This document shows, piece after piece, positions 43,720 through 52,709 of a DNA stretch of 64,000 nt. Origin of the DNA: Oceanobacillus neutriphilus (GTDB taxonomy: Bacteria; Bacillota; Bacilli; Bacillales; Amphibacillaceae); NCBI RefSeq assembly GCF_014645515.1, contig NZ_BMLW01000005.1:186001-250000 (forward strand). The letters run 5' to 3'. The position numbers and the translations under genes were made by a program. Numbering within the stretch: position 1 is the first letter of the stretch; each line of letters begins with the position of its first letter. The notes under the pieces were generated by a model that was not told where the DNA came from, ran no database searches, and saw only the letters and a list, made by a program, of their open reading frames with translations.

Positions 43720-44685
43720 CTAATCATCTTTATGATTTGGGTTAAGTCCGTCCACGATGGTCATCAGGTTGTGTCGCAGATAATCAACATAGCTATCTTC
43801 CTCGCCCAAATCTTCTGAGTAAAGTGAACCGGCAATAGGAACTCCAGTTTCATCCGACACCGTATTCATTGGTCTCTTATCACTTGTGTACTCAACAAAC
43901 AAAGCTTTCGGTTTATTTTCTTCCACGAAATTGATAGCATTGATAATCTGCTCTGGAGTACCTTCACTTTCCCCATCACGCTCCCAGATAAACCCTTCCT
44001 TTAATCCGTATTGATCTGCTATATATTGAAAGGATCTTTCACTGCTCATCAGGATACGATCATCTTCCGGGATGCTGCCGATTTCTTCTTCATATTGCTG
44101 ATCAAGGTCTCTCAGCTCATTCAATAGCTTTTCCGCATTTTCTTCATAGACATCCTTATATTCTGGATCAATTTCTATATAGGCATCCCGGGCATTTTCC
44201 ACCATTTTAATACCATTCTTCGGTGTATTAAAACCATGAGGGTTAGGTGTTCCTGCAAAGGCCTTTGTGCTAAGCTTTAACTGTTCTATTCCATCGGAGA
44301 GTGCAAAGACATTTTCGTCGTCTTTATCTTTATCAGCTGCATACAGCATCTTATAGACCCAGTTATTTTTTTCACCATCTAAGCCCTCCAGATTCCATCC
44401 AAAGTAGAAAAAAACATCTGCATCGGCCGTACTTTTCGTGTCTTTAGGGGACGGGTCCCACCCATGGGGCTCTTTCCCTTTTGGAATCACATTATAAACA
44501 TCCACGCGGTCTCCGCCTACCTTTTCAGCAATATCAGACACAATGGTAAAATCGCCAACGACTTGAAGCTTTCCATCATTGTCAGCTGTTTCATTATCCT
44601 TGTCTCCACTACTGCCGCAAGCGGTTAATAGAACTGTTGCCATAATGCCTGTCAAAAGTAATGTTAAAAATTTTTTCAATCTCAT
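43720..44685 (-). CDS. mntA: Manganese ABC importer, substrate-binding lipoprotein
   Basis: A 321-residue cluster A-I metal-binding protein. The N-terminus MRLKKFLTLLLTGIMATVLLTACGSS is a lipoprotein signal with lipobox LTAC. Metal ligands lie around GKEPHGWDPSP, TPNPHGFNTP and later glutamate/aspartate positions. It lacks the long histidine-rich loop of zinc-specific ZnuA, favouring Mn. It is the last gene of an ATPase-permease-binding-protein operon (gap 34 bases to the permease). An MntR-type box upstream of the operon supports Mn. Start ATG follows AGGAGACAGG. Confidence 0.9.
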   Translation of the reverse strand: MRLKKFLTLLLTGIMATVLLTACGSSGDKDNETADNDGKLQVVGDFTIVSDIAEKVGGDRVDVYNVIPKGKEPHGWDPSPKDTKSTADADVFFYFGWNLEGLDGEKNNWVYKMLYAADKDKDDENVFALSDGIEQLKLSTKAFAGTPNPHGFNTPKNGIKMVENARDAYIEIDPEYKDVYEENAEKLLNELRDLDQQYEEEIGSIPEDDRILMSSERSFQYIADQYGLKEGFIWERDGESEGTPEQIINAINFVEENKPKALFVEYTSDKRPMNTVSDETGVPIAGSLYSEDLGEEDSYVDYLRHNLMTIVDGLNPNHKDD

Positions 44686-44719
44686 TTTCCTGTCTCCTTT
44701 TTATTTTCCCTGCCAGCAT

Positions 44720-45586
44720 TTAATTTGCAGCATTCCGCTTACGTTTCGAACGAATGGCGCGCCACAAGACTCCCTGCTTTGGCGAAAAGAAGAAAATGAA
44801 GGCAAATAAAACAAATGATGTAAGCACAATCACAGCACCTGAGTCCAAGTCATATGCAAAGCTGAAGTACAGCCCTGCAAGGGAAGAAATGACGCCAAAG
44901 GATGCTGATAATATCAGCATAACCCACAGCCGGTTTGTTAACAGATATGCTGTCGATGCTGGTGTAATTAACAATGCTACTACCAATACGACACCGACTG
45001 TTTGCATGGAAGCAACAGTTACCAATGTCAAAAGAATCATCAACATATAATGGATCAGTTTTGTTGGCAGACCGTATGCTGCTGCCATAGTTGGATCGAA
45101 TGTAGATATAAGCAATTCTTTATAGAACAAGACCACAACCAGCAGTACAATAGCTCCAACAATTAATGTCATCCACATATCAGATGTCTGAACGGATGTT
45201 AAGCTTCCGAATAAAATACTGTCTAAGTCAACCCCGCTATTTGCATACCTTATGAGGAGAACCCCCAAGGCCAGAAAAGCAGTAAAAACAATTCCAATGG
45301 AAGAGTCACTCTTGATACGGCTGTTCTGATTGACATAGCCTATTCCCAGTGCCGTTAAAATTCCAGCTACAACAGCCCCATAAAAGAAATTGATATCAAG
45401 CAGAAAAGAAATCGCAACGCCTGGAAGTACTGCATGCGAAATTGCATCTCCCATCAGTGCCAATCCCCGCAGAACAATAAAACAGCCAACAATGCCACAA
45501 ATAATACCAACCATAACCGATGTAAATAAGGCCTTTTGCACGAAACCATAATCTATAATTTCTGAAATAAACTCCATGATACTCAT
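44720..45586 (-). CDS. mntC: Manganese ABC importer, permease
   Basis: A 288-residue ABC-3 family membrane protein with about eight or nine helices (ALFTSVMVGIICGIVGCFIVLRGLALMGDAISHAVLPGVAI at the N-terminus, then MQTVGVVLVVALLITPASTAYLLTNRLW). It forms the metal channel of the importer as a homodimer. Its ATG overlaps the stop of the ATPase gene (TAATG), so the two are coupled. The B. subtilis operon has a second permease (mntD); only one is found here. Confidence 0.93.
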   Translation of the reverse strand: MSIMEFISEIIDYGFVQKALFTSVMVGIICGIVGCFIVLRGLALMGDAISHAVLPGVAISFLLDINFFYGAVVAGILTALGIGYVNQNSRIKSDSSIGIVFTAFLALGVLLIRYANSGVDLDSILFGSLTSVQTSDMWMTLIVGAIVLLVVVLFYKELLISTFDPTMAAAYGLPTKLIHYMLMILLTLVTVASMQTVGVVLVVALLITPASTAYLLTNRLWVMLILSASFGVISSLAGLYFSFAYDLDSGAVIVLTSFVLFAFIFFFSPKQGVLWRAIRSKRKRNAAN

Positions 45587-46338
45587 TATTCATCCGCCCC
45601 CTCTGATTGTAAGAATGGAAGCTGCGATTTATATGCTTTACCCAGCACCTCTGGTGTTAAAACCAAATCTGCCGGCCCGGCCTCGATAAGCTCCTGATTA
45701 ATAAGAACCAGGTCATCAAAATACTCCTCCGCTTTGGATAAATCATGATGAATAACGATAACCGTTTTTCCCTCATCCCGTAGCTTTTTCAAAATACGGA
45801 TGATTGTTTCTTCGCTGGAAGCATCGATGCCGACAAAAGGCTCATCAAAGAAAAATATATCTGTTTGCTGAGCCAATGCTCTCGCCAGAAAAACGCGCTG
45901 CTGCTGTCCACCTGATAATTCGCCAATCTGACGTTTACTGAATTTCTGCAGGCCGACCTGCTCCAGACAAGCCTGAGCCCGTTTTCTGTCCGCCTTCTTC
46001 GGACGATGAAAAACACCCAGCTTCGGGTATGTTCCAAGCACTACTGTGTCCAGAACAGTAATGGGAAAATCCCAGTCAATATTATTACGCTGTGGAATAT
46101 AAGCAATATTCTCACGCATTTGTTTGACGGGTTTACCATAGAATTCAATGGTTCCGTGGTCTTTTGGAATTAAACCGAGCGAAGCTTTCATCAATGTTGA
46201 TTTCCCCGCACCATTCGGTCCAATAACGCCAACCAGATTTCCTTCTTCCACTTGAAATTTAATATTTTTAAGCGCGGTTTGTTCACCGTAAGAAACCGTT
46301 AAATCCTGGACTGAAAATGCTATACTTTTATGTTCCAT
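45586..46338 (-). CDS. mntB: Manganese ABC importer, ATP-binding protein
   Basis: About 250 residues. Walker A is GPNGAGKST, Q-loop AYIPQRNNIDWDFPITV, signature LSGGQQQRV, Walker B IFFFDEPFVGID, with H-loop VIHHD. The sequence NNIDWDFP after the Q-loop is typical for Mn/Zn (MntB/ZnuC) ATPases. The ATG at 46338 follows AAGGGATAAGG; a longer frame to 46404 lacks a ribosome site. It is the first gene of the operon, with a sigma-A-type promoter (TTGACA-17-TATGCT, 46462 to about 46434) and an MntR box upstream. Confidence 0.93.
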   Translation of the reverse strand: MEHKSIAFSVQDLTVSYGEQTALKNIKFQVEEGNLVGVIGPNGAGKSTLMKASLGLIPKDHGTIEFYGKPVKQMRENIAYIPQRNNIDWDFPITVLDTVVLGTYPKLGVFHRPKKADRKRAQACLEQVGLQKFSKRQIGELSGGQQQRVFLARALAQQTDIFFFDEPFVGIDASSEETIIRILKKLRDEGKTVIVIHHDLSKAEEYFDDLVLINQELIEAGPADLVLTPEVLGKAYKSQLPFLQSEGADE

Positions 46339-46433
46339 CCTTATCCCTTCTTCTTTTAATATTTCATTCTGTTTTAATGATAAAATTTTATATTTTGTTA
46401 ACATACAGTTAAATTGAATTGATTACATTATGT

Positions 46434-46487
46434 AGCATAAACCCCTTTTATTTTTATGTCAACAATTAAATTGCCTTAAGGAAACTT
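46434..46487 (-). promoter_or_regulatory. Promoter and MntR box of the manganese operon
   Basis: TTGACA (46457-46462 by minus strand) and TATGCT 17 bases on form the promoter. The plus-strand text AATTGCCTTAAGGAAACT (about 46469-46486) matches the MntR box TTTGCCTTAAGGAAAC. The box is just upstream of the -35. Confidence 0.75.
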
Positions 46488-46940
46488 TTTATTAAATGAG
46501 ATGTGTCTTTGATGGTTATGTACTTTAAACACCAAGCCTTTCCTCAGCTGACAGGCTATTTCGAGAAGGTTATTCTCTTGTCTCTATCTTAGCCGGTTTA
46601 CATATCTCCTATTCATTTTCCGACACCATTGTTAGTTGATCTTTTGTGAATAGCACCGTACTCTATCAGCTCAAAGAGGAACCAGATTCAGCTTTAAGTT
46701 ATCCCTGCCTCATTTTCCTTTAAGTCTTGCAGTATGTAATGCCGGAATTGCAGGATTGGCAGCTGCTTTTAAAACTATACCTTCATAGCTTTCGATTTTC
46801 TTGTAGAATGATGATATACATTCTCTCTTTTCTATGAATTATTACAGTTAATATCCCTGATAAGACAGCTTCGAATTAGTATATACCCTCTTTTAAAATA
46901 ATTATTTACCTTCTATAAAATATTTACAGCATATACCTTT
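46488..46940. other. ~450-base spacer without a recognised gene
   Basis: No ORF with a start and ribosome site. A plus-strand frame ending near 46790 reads SLAVCNAGIAGLAAAFKTIP, possibly a fragment of a lost membrane protein, but it has no start and no family I recognise. Confidence 0.4.
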
Positions 46941-46957
46941 ACTAAGTTAGTCTAAAA

Positions 46958-47006
46958 CATCTAACTTCAATAAAGTTTGACTATTTCATCTAACTTTTGT
47001 TATATT
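46958..47006 (+). promoter_or_regulatory. satD promoter flanked by direct repeats
   Basis: CATCTAACTT occurs at 46958-46967 and 46987-46996, 29 bases apart. TTGACT (46977-46982) and TATATT (47001-47006), 18 bases apart, form the promoter, so one repeat lies before the -35 and one in the spacer. The layout suggests a repressor site, perhaps for SatD itself. Confidence 0.55.
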
Positions 47007-47060
47007 CGATTATATAAGCAAACTTCATATTACATTTGATAAGGAAGGAGCTGTTTCTTC

Positions 47061-47837
47061 ATGACAAATGAAGTCTCCATCTTCATTATGGATATAAGTA
47101 ATTCATCAACAGAAAATATCGGGAATGAATTAAGCGGATATCTGGAGCAATTAAAAAACCACATTGCAGAATGGACACAGGATTCAGCTGTAACAAAGAT
47201 CAGCCATCGAGCCGGTGATGAATTGGCAGTTGTAAGCAGCGGTTATGCCTCGGCATATACACTTGCTTTCTATATAACCCGTATTTGGCGGTACCCCGGT
47301 CATAAACCCTATTTCGGTTTATCATTTGGCGATATTCAGGAGGATATCAGTGAAATAAACATAGAAACCTGGATTCATCCATTAATGAAGCAAGCAAGAG
47401 AAGCCAATAACTATCTAAAAAAACAATCGAACAGATTATTATTCCGATTTGAATTACCTCGTTTATCAGATGAGCAGGGCTTTACTGTTTTCAGCCAGCA
47501 GTTCGAAGCCTTAATAAATACCAGTTTAACTTTAAAACAGGAACAAATGAATGAGCAAACTGAAATACAATCTCTCGTCTGTTCTTTATATTTCATTCTC
47601 AACCAGCAGAATAAAGTAAGTCAATATCTCGGAAGAACAACAGCTACGATATCCTATCATATAAAACAAGGTAAAACGCAACTTATTTTGAATGCTTTTT
47701 ATAGCATTGTTAAGGTGCTGGATTCATTAGGTTTACAAAATTCGAAGCCTCTGAACGATAAGCTGCAAGAAAACATCAGAGAAAACATAAGGACGCATCT
47801 GCCCGATTATTTCCCTGAAGAAAGGAGTTTATCATGA
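47061..47837 (+). CDS. SatD-family protein with C-terminal helix-turn-helix
   Basis: A 258-residue SatD-type protein. The N-terminal ~130 residues open with VSIFIMDISNSS and contain KISHRAGDELAVVSSGYASAYTLAFYITRIW, an arrangement recalling nucleotide-cyclase-like folds. The C-terminal part (NQQNKVSQYLGRTTATISYHIKQGKTQLILNAF) is a helix-turn-helix. SatD was named from an acid-tolerance/secretion locus in streptococci; its function is poorly known. It overlaps the DUF3307 gene by four bases, a pairing seen often in Firmicutes. The ribosome site is AAGGAAGGAG. Direct repeats at its promoter suggest self-regulation. Confidence 0.8.
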   Translation: MTNEVSIFIMDISNSSTENIGNELSGYLEQLKNHIAEWTQDSAVTKISHRAGDELAVVSSGYASAYTLAFYITRIWRYPGHKPYFGLSFGDIQEDISEINIETWIHPLMKQAREANNYLKKQSNRLLFRFELPRLSDEQGFTVFSQQFEALINTSLTLKQEQMNEQTEIQSLVCSLYFILNQQNKVSQYLGRTTATISYHIKQGKTQLILNAFYSIVKVLDSLGLQNSKPLNDKLQENIRENIRTHLPDYFPEERSLS

Positions 47838-48706
47838 CTATATTGTTGCTCCTTCTTGCACATTTGATTGCTGACTTTTGGCTGCAGACCGATCAGATGG
47901 TGCAAAACAAAATAAAATATTTGAAAAAACATACCCTTCATCATCTGATGACAACAGGCATTGCGCTTGCGATTATATGGGGTTATCAATACGAGTTTGA
48001 AAATATAATCAACTACCTTATTCTCCCGTTGATTTTTATTATCATGACACATCTTGTAATTGATTTGCTGAAAATAAAATTAGTAGACTCCATTTCCAAA
48101 AGCCCGACGGATAATATAAAAAGTCTGGGATACTTTCTGTCAGATCAAGTATTACATGTCATCATGATAGTGATAACCTGCACCCTTTTCTTCCATATGA
48201 CAGCTGCAGAAATGACAGCGGAGCTTTTTCATTTATATGGAACAGACGGTTTAAGCCTATTCAATACTGCATTATTTATTAGTATCATTTATATTTTAGC
48301 AACAAGTGTGAGCGGTCATATGGTAAAATTTATCATCGGCTCCCTGCCATCTGAATTTGCTAATTTCGAAAGCGAACTGACATTGAAAAATCAAATTGCT
48401 GCCGGAAAGGAAAAAATTCACACGGGAGCAGATAATCGTTTCACAGAGGAATATCATTATTTCACCTACTCCACCCCGCTTCGTTCACGTGGAAAACTTA
48501 TCGGCTATCTGGAAAGATTACTTGTGATTGTATTAACAGCGGTTGGGGCGTACCCGTCAATTGCTTTTATTATTGCGGCTAAATCCATTGCGCGATTCAA
48601 GCAGTTAGATGATCGGAACTGGGCAGAATATTTCTTGTTAGGTACACTGTCTTCTATTTTTTTAGGGTTGGTGCTTGGGCTTGTTGTGCAAGGGGTTCTT
48701 ATGTAA
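47834..48706 (+). CDS. DUF3307 membrane protein
   Basis: A 290-residue membrane protein of about seven or eight helices. The DUF3307 signature is at the N-terminus: LLAHLIADFWLQTDQMV, KKHTLHHLMTTGIALAI, and FIIMTHLVIDLLKIKL, with spaced histidines and aspartates as in membrane-embedded metal-dependent hydrolases. The C-terminal half includes a soluble loop. It is coupled to satD by a four-base overlap (ATGA). The pair may sense something via SatD and change the membrane through DUF3307; both roles are inference. A terminator follows. Confidence 0.8.
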   Translation: MTILLLLLAHLIADFWLQTDQMVQNKIKYLKKHTLHHLMTTGIALAIIWGYQYEFENIINYLILPLIFIIMTHLVIDLLKIKLVDSISKSPTDNIKSLGYFLSDQVLHVIMIVITCTLFFHMTAAEMTAELFHLYGTDGLSLFNTALFISIIYILATSVSGHMVKFIIGSLPSEFANFESELTLKNQIAAGKEKIHTGADNRFTEEYHYFTYSTPLRSRGKLIGYLERLLVIVLTAVGAYPSIAFIIAAKSIARFKQLDDRNWAEYFLLGTLSSIFLGLVLGLVVQGVLM

Positions 48707-48768
48707 AACCCAAAAACATATGAAAATGAACTCTAATATTCTGCTTCTCTCTTACAGTAAGCATAACA

Positions 48769-48808
48769 AAGCCCTTATTTTCCAGTTATAACGTAAACAT
48801 AAGGGCTT
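48769..48808 (+). terminator. Terminator after DUF3307 gene
   Basis: AAGCCCTTAT and ATAAGGGCTT form a ten-pair stem with TCTTATTA following; works also for the minus strand gene at 48883 in principle. Confidence 0.8.
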
Positions 48809-48882
48809 CTTATTATAATATATGCCATACCCTTAACCAGCTTCCTTCATTATTATAGGTATAAAGGGTGTCCATTCTGACT

Positions 48883-49749
48883 CTATTTTAAACGATGAAA
48901 TGATTTTGTTTGAGCAAATTGTTCAAAACCGATAGACTTGTAAAGCTCACATGCATCTGGAGAGGTACAAACAACAACCGCCGTTTTTGCTCCCTTTTCA
49001 CTCAACGCATTGAGAGCAAGCTTGCTGACTGAACTGGCTAACCCCATTCTCCTAAATTCCGGATTCGTTCCAACAGGTTCCAGTAACCCCACCTTGTTAA
49101 CTGCATCATACCAAATTAAACAAGATGCTACGAACTCACCATTTGGAGATTCTATTACCCAATCAAGAGAAGAATCATAAGGATAGGTATTCATAACGTT
49201 CAAGTAACTTTCTTCTGTTACTCTGGATTTATGAAATGCAGCCCTATGCACTGCCACACGATTTGCTAAATCCTCAGAATCCTTAATATGGCGACCTTTA
49301 AATTTATCTGGTAATTGAACAGGGAATGAACAACTCTCCAATGAAATTTTTGTGAGGACCTCTGGATTTTCTGCTACTGGAGTGAATAAAGAATCCTCTA
49401 AGGCAGAAATAAGATGCGACTCCGTTTCCAGGACACTCACTTTTTGCTCATTGGTTTTAGTTATTTTATCAAACCAGTCAATAACATCCCTGGCCACCTC
49501 AGGAAAATCAGGATGAACTTGACATATTAACTCACCAGGTTTTTGAAGCCATCCCCAAGCAACGGGATTCCCATCCAATTCCCAAATTGCAGTATCCCAA
49601 TCATCCTCGCGCCCAGCATGTCGGTAGCTTTGCCAAGCCAGATCGCCTATATGGTAATTTGGTTCCAGAGACCATATAGCTTGTGTGAGTTTCTGCATCC
49701 GTTTTAAATCATTTGCATCCTTGTAAGTTCGAATTACAGGTTTACTCAT
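48883..49749 (-). CDS. GNAT-family N-acetyltransferase, tandem domain size
   Basis: A 288-residue acetyltransferase. The C-terminal GNAT core shows ASCLIWYDAVNKVGLLEPVGTNPEFRRMGLASSVSKLAL with acetyl-CoA loop R-R-M-G-L-A, then VVCTSPDACELYKSIGFEQF. The first ~130 residues are a second, weaker GNAT-like domain (IWELDGNPVAWGWLQKPGELICQVHP). The target molecule is unknown. GAGGAGG is seven bases from the ATG. It is a single gene. Confidence 0.88.
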   Translation of the reverse strand: MSKPVIRTYKDANDLKRMQKLTQAIWSLEPNYHIGDLAWQSYRHAGREDDWDTAIWELDGNPVAWGWLQKPGELICQVHPDFPEVARDVIDWFDKITKTNEQKVSVLETESHLISALEDSLFTPVAENPEVLTKISLESCSFPVQLPDKFKGRHIKDSEDLANRVAVHRAAFHKSRVTEESYLNVMNTYPYDSSLDWVIESPNGEFVASCLIWYDAVNKVGLLEPVGTNPEFRRMGLASSVSKLALNALSEKGAKTAVVVCTSPDACELYKSIGFEQFAQTKSFHRLK

Positions 49750-49904
49750 TTATCTAACCTCCTCGAGAATTATTTTTACCCTAGTATTTATTATGAAATC
49801 TACATTAGCGTTTATAAATTGAAATAATAACTAGGAAACAAAAGCTGCCATGCAAAGAAATATTAACAATTTACCACTCCCCAAATCATCCAACCCTGCT
49901 TTAA

Positions 49905-50342
49905 TCACTCTGCCATCGCCCCCGTAGCAATAGAAAGCCGATTCCAACTATTAATTTGATTAGTCAACACAATTAAGTCCAGGTATTCCTTCTCCGTATA
50001 ATATATTCGAACACGATCAAATAAATCATCCGATACATCAGTTTTTGAAATCAGCGTAATTTGTTCCGCTAACTCTAAAGCAGCCTTTTCTTTTTCAGAA
50101 TAAAAAGTACAATCTCTCCAGGCACTGACACAATATAACCGCTGTTCTGTTTCTCCCATCTTCCGGGCTTCTGTTGTATGCATGTTCAAACAAAATGCAC
50201 AGCCATTTATTTGTGAAACCCGAATTTTAATGAGTTCCTGGAGTTTTCGATCAATGTTACTTTTTTTCGTATACTTTTCAATCTCCCTCATCATCCCCAC
50301 TGCCTCAGGTGCAAGTTCAAAAAAGCTCATCCGTTGTGTCAT
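49905..50342 (-). CDS. AhpD-like/carboxymuconolactone decarboxylase-family protein
   Basis: A 145-residue alkylhydroperoxidase-D-like protein. The active-site pattern CAFCLNMHTTEARKMG has the CxxC and distant histidine that reduce peroxides or act as a disulfide relay. The helices around it (LQELIKIRVSQING, EKAALELAEQITL) match the family. The ATG at 50342 follows TTGGAGGGAC. It is third in a run with the deformylase and racemase genes (gap 38 bases). The role in that operon is not known; protection from peroxide is possible. Confidence 0.88.
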   Translation of the reverse strand: MTQRMSFFELAPEAVGMMREIEKYTKKSNIDRKLQELIKIRVSQINGCAFCLNMHTTEARKMGETEQRLYCVSAWRDCTFYSEKEKAALELAEQITLISKTDVSDDLFDRVRIYYTEKEYLDLIVLTNQINSWNRLSIATGAMAE

Positions 50343-50380
50343 ATAAAGTCCCTCCAAGTTATTTTTTATTTTCTTCTCTT

Positions 50381-51064
50381 TTACTCCATAACATAATCCA
50401 GTGTTCTCTGAACATGCAAGGAAACAGTATCTAAAAGCGGCACATCACAATCTTTATTCGATAATAATAATGGCAATTCTGTACAACCAAGTATAACAGC
50501 ATCCACATCATAATTATCGATTATTTCAATAAAACGTCTTTTCGATTTACTAGAAAAATGCTGTACAACCAATTCATTAAAAATAATCGAATTAATCTCC
50601 TCCTGATGCTTTTTCACAGGTGTAATGACCTTCATTCCGTTCTGTTCAAATATATCTTGGTAAAAGGTAGATTGCATGGTGTATTTGATACCTGTTAAAA
50701 GCAGCTTGTTATAATTTTTCTCTACTGCTTTTATAGCTGTTGATTCAACAATGCTGATCATTGGCACATTAATAATTTGTTCTATTTCTTTAAATACAGA
50801 GTGAGGAGAATTGGCAGCCATTATCACCACCTCAGCCCCGGCTCGCTCCAACCCATTTATTTTCCGGCAGATATAGTCTGTGTATTCTTCTTTTCGATAC
50901 TCATTTTCCAAGTCTGTGAAATATTGAAAATCAAGACTGTGAATCAGAATTTCAGGATAATAATAATCTTGGTATTTCTCATAGTACAAATCAATCAGCC
51001 TCTTATAGTAATGAATAGTTGATGCCGCACTTATACCGCCGATAATTCCAATCTTCCTTTTCAT
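50381..51064 (-). CDS. RacX-like Asp/Glu racemase-family protein
   Basis: A 227-residue amino-acid racemase, the size of B. subtilis RacX. It opens KIGIIGGISAASTIHYYKRL. The second catalytic cysteine is in ILGCTELPLL (C194). At the first site, where classic aspartate racemases have C-N-T, it has AANSPH (A84-N85-S86), as in the AANTPH group, so it works with one cysteine at most and may have broad or altered specificity. It overlaps the deformylase gene by four bases. D-amino acids for wall or signalling are a possible product. Confidence 0.85.
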   Translation of the reverse strand: MKRKIGIIGGISAASTIHYYKRLIDLYYEKYQDYYYPEILIHSLDFQYFTDLENEYRKEEYTDYICRKINGLERAGAEVVIMAANSPHSVFKEIEQIINVPMISIVESTAIKAVEKNYNKLLLTGIKYTMQSTFYQDIFEQNGMKVITPVKKHQEEINSIIFNELVVQHFSSKSKRRFIEIIDNYDVDAVILGCTELPLLLSNKDCDVPLLDTVSLHVQRTLDYVME

Positions 51065-51576
51065 CTGCCTCCCTCCTTACCCATCTTGCTTCTTTGGGAA
51101 CGCAGAGCAAAGGATTGGGAATCAATAGCTCTTGAAGTTGCCAGGATACCGTCTAAGTGATCGTATTCATGCTGAAGCAGTTCTGATAGATCATCTTTCA
51201 GATACATATTCTTTTTCTCCCAATGAACATCACGATAATGGATCGTGCATTCTTTATATCTTTGTACTTTAACAAACAGGTCCGGGAAACTCATGCAATC
51301 ATCCCACACCTCCATTTTTTCATGGTTGGTAATCACTAATTCCGGATTGATAAAGACAGTCGGCTCGTTAACATACATATAAATGATTCTTTTAAATACT
51401 CCGATTTGGGGTGCTGCAATGGCACGCCCTGCACCATATCTAAACCTGAAGTCCAAAAGCGTATCATGAAGATTCTGAATAACAGGCAATAAATCCTCTT
51501 TTTCCTCTTCCGTCACCAAAGAGCTGATTTCATGTAATTTTGGATTTCCCAATAATAAAATTTCTTTCACTGCCAT
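51061..51576 (-). CDS. Peptide deformylase-like enzyme (atypical motif II)
   Basis: A 171-residue deformylase-fold protein. Motif I is GAGRAIAAPQIG (~48-59), motif II is WDDCMSFPD with metal-ligand C94, and motif III is LLQHEYDHLDG with H136, E137, H140. The canonical motif II is EGCLS; DDCMS keeps the cysteine but not the glycine pair. So it can hold metal, yet its role is likely not the housekeeping removal of formyl from new proteins. It is first in an operon with RacX-like and AhpD-like genes and divergent to lysR. The ATG at 51576 follows AGGGAGGG. Confidence 0.87.
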   Translation of the reverse strand: MAVKEILLLGNPKLHEISSLVTEEEKEDLLPVIQNLHDTLLDFRFRYGAGRAIAAPQIGVFKRIIYMYVNEPTVFINPELVITNHEKMEVWDDCMSFPDLFVKVQRYKECTIHYRDVHWEKKNMYLKDDLSELLQHEYDHLDGILATSRAIDSQSFALRSQRSKMGKEGGR

Positions 51577-51678
51577 GCTTTTCCCTCCCTTGTTTATATT
51601 ATAAAAGGAAGATAGTATAATAGACAAAACGAATAAATAGATACTTACTATTGATTTTTTCGATAGGAGGAAGAAAAA

Positions 51679-52554
51679 ATGCACTATGAGCAATTAAAAA
51701 CATTCTTAACAGTCGTTGAGTTAAAGAACTTTACAAAAACTGCAGAAGCCCTTCATGTGACGCAATCCACAGTGACAGCACGCATTCAGCAGACAGAAGC
51801 ATTCTATGGCCAAAAATTATTAATAAGACATAAAGGAAATATCGAACTGACTGTCATTGGTTATAAACTGCTGCCTCTCCTGCAGCGGCAAATGGATTTA
51901 TGGGAACAGACGAAAAAGATTGCTGAGGAGGGATTAGAGGAAAGCTTCCAAATCACAATTTCTGCTGCCTACTCCCTATGGCGGAAAATAAATACAGAGA
52001 TTATAAAGGAATTATATCAAGCGTATCAGCCGACACACATCCATTTGCGAACAGATCATTCCACTTTTGTCATTCAGCATGTTTTAGATGGATCAACAGA
52101 CTTCGGTATTGTTTATAATAAGCCGATGAGTAAGGAAATCTCTTCCGTACTGATCCAAAAGGATACCTTTCATTTGTATAAGCATAAAGATTTGCACATA
52201 AGTGAGCCGGCAAAATTCCAGGACTTAGTCGATCAGTCTTGGATTTATTTGAATTGGGGGCGTTCGTTTCAATCTTGGATGGAAAATGAGGACGAGCAAG
52301 GCGTCAGGCCAAAAATGGAAGTGGGACATAGTGATTTAGCGATCCAATTTATTATTGATTTAAAAGGGGTTGGATTCTTGTCTGATACAGAAGTGAAGCA
52401 ATCTGATTATGCAGATTGTCTGGAACAAATAGAATTCAAAAGTAAAGCTTCTATTCCTCCACAATCAATATACTTTATATTTAAAGAACGCAGAAGGAAT
52501 GAGCCCGCAATGAAGGCAATGATTGATATATTTCAGCATAATAGACCAGTTTGA
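51679..52554 (+). CDS. LysR-family transcriptional regulator
   Basis: A 291-residue regulator with N-terminal helix-turn-helix (YEQLKTFLTVVELKNFTKTAEALHVTQSTVTARIQQTEAFYGQKLLIRH) and effector domain (FQITISAAYSLWRKINTEI ...). It resembles the CitR/YwbI/CysL-like group. GGAGGAAG is seven bases before the ATG. It is divergent from the deformylase-racemase-AhpD operon with about 100 bases between, so it likely controls that operon. Confidence 0.9.
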   Translation: MHYEQLKTFLTVVELKNFTKTAEALHVTQSTVTARIQQTEAFYGQKLLIRHKGNIELTVIGYKLLPLLQRQMDLWEQTKKIAEEGLEESFQITISAAYSLWRKINTEIIKELYQAYQPTHIHLRTDHSTFVIQHVLDGSTDFGIVYNKPMSKEISSVLIQKDTFHLYKHKDLHISEPAKFQDLVDQSWIYLNWGRSFQSWMENEDEQGVRPKMEVGHSDLAIQFIIDLKGVGFLSDTEVKQSDYADCLEQIEFKSKASIPPQSIYFIFKERRRNEPAMKAMIDIFQHNRPV

Positions 52555-52647
52555 GATTTGTTCTGGTCAAAAGCTTTAGAAACTCGGATGTAGAAGAAGA
52601 TATATCCCAAACGGTTGTAAATAAAGACTTAGTAGTATATTTTTCTT

Positions 52648-52697
52648 AAAAAAGGCAGCGCGCACCCAATTAAATTAGAGTACGCGTTGTCTTTTTT
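52648..52697. terminator. Bidirectional terminator
   Basis: AAAAAAGGCAGCGCG pairs with CGCGTTGTCTTTTTT (with wobble pairs) around about 20 bases, between lysR and the convergent PHP-domain gene. Confidence 0.85.
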
Positions 52698-52709
52698 CAC
52701 TAAAATCTT

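Noticed and set aside
46560-46790. Membrane-protein pseudogene in the spacer before satD
   Set aside because: Short hydrophobic frames in two phases, with no start and no family match; kept only as a note.
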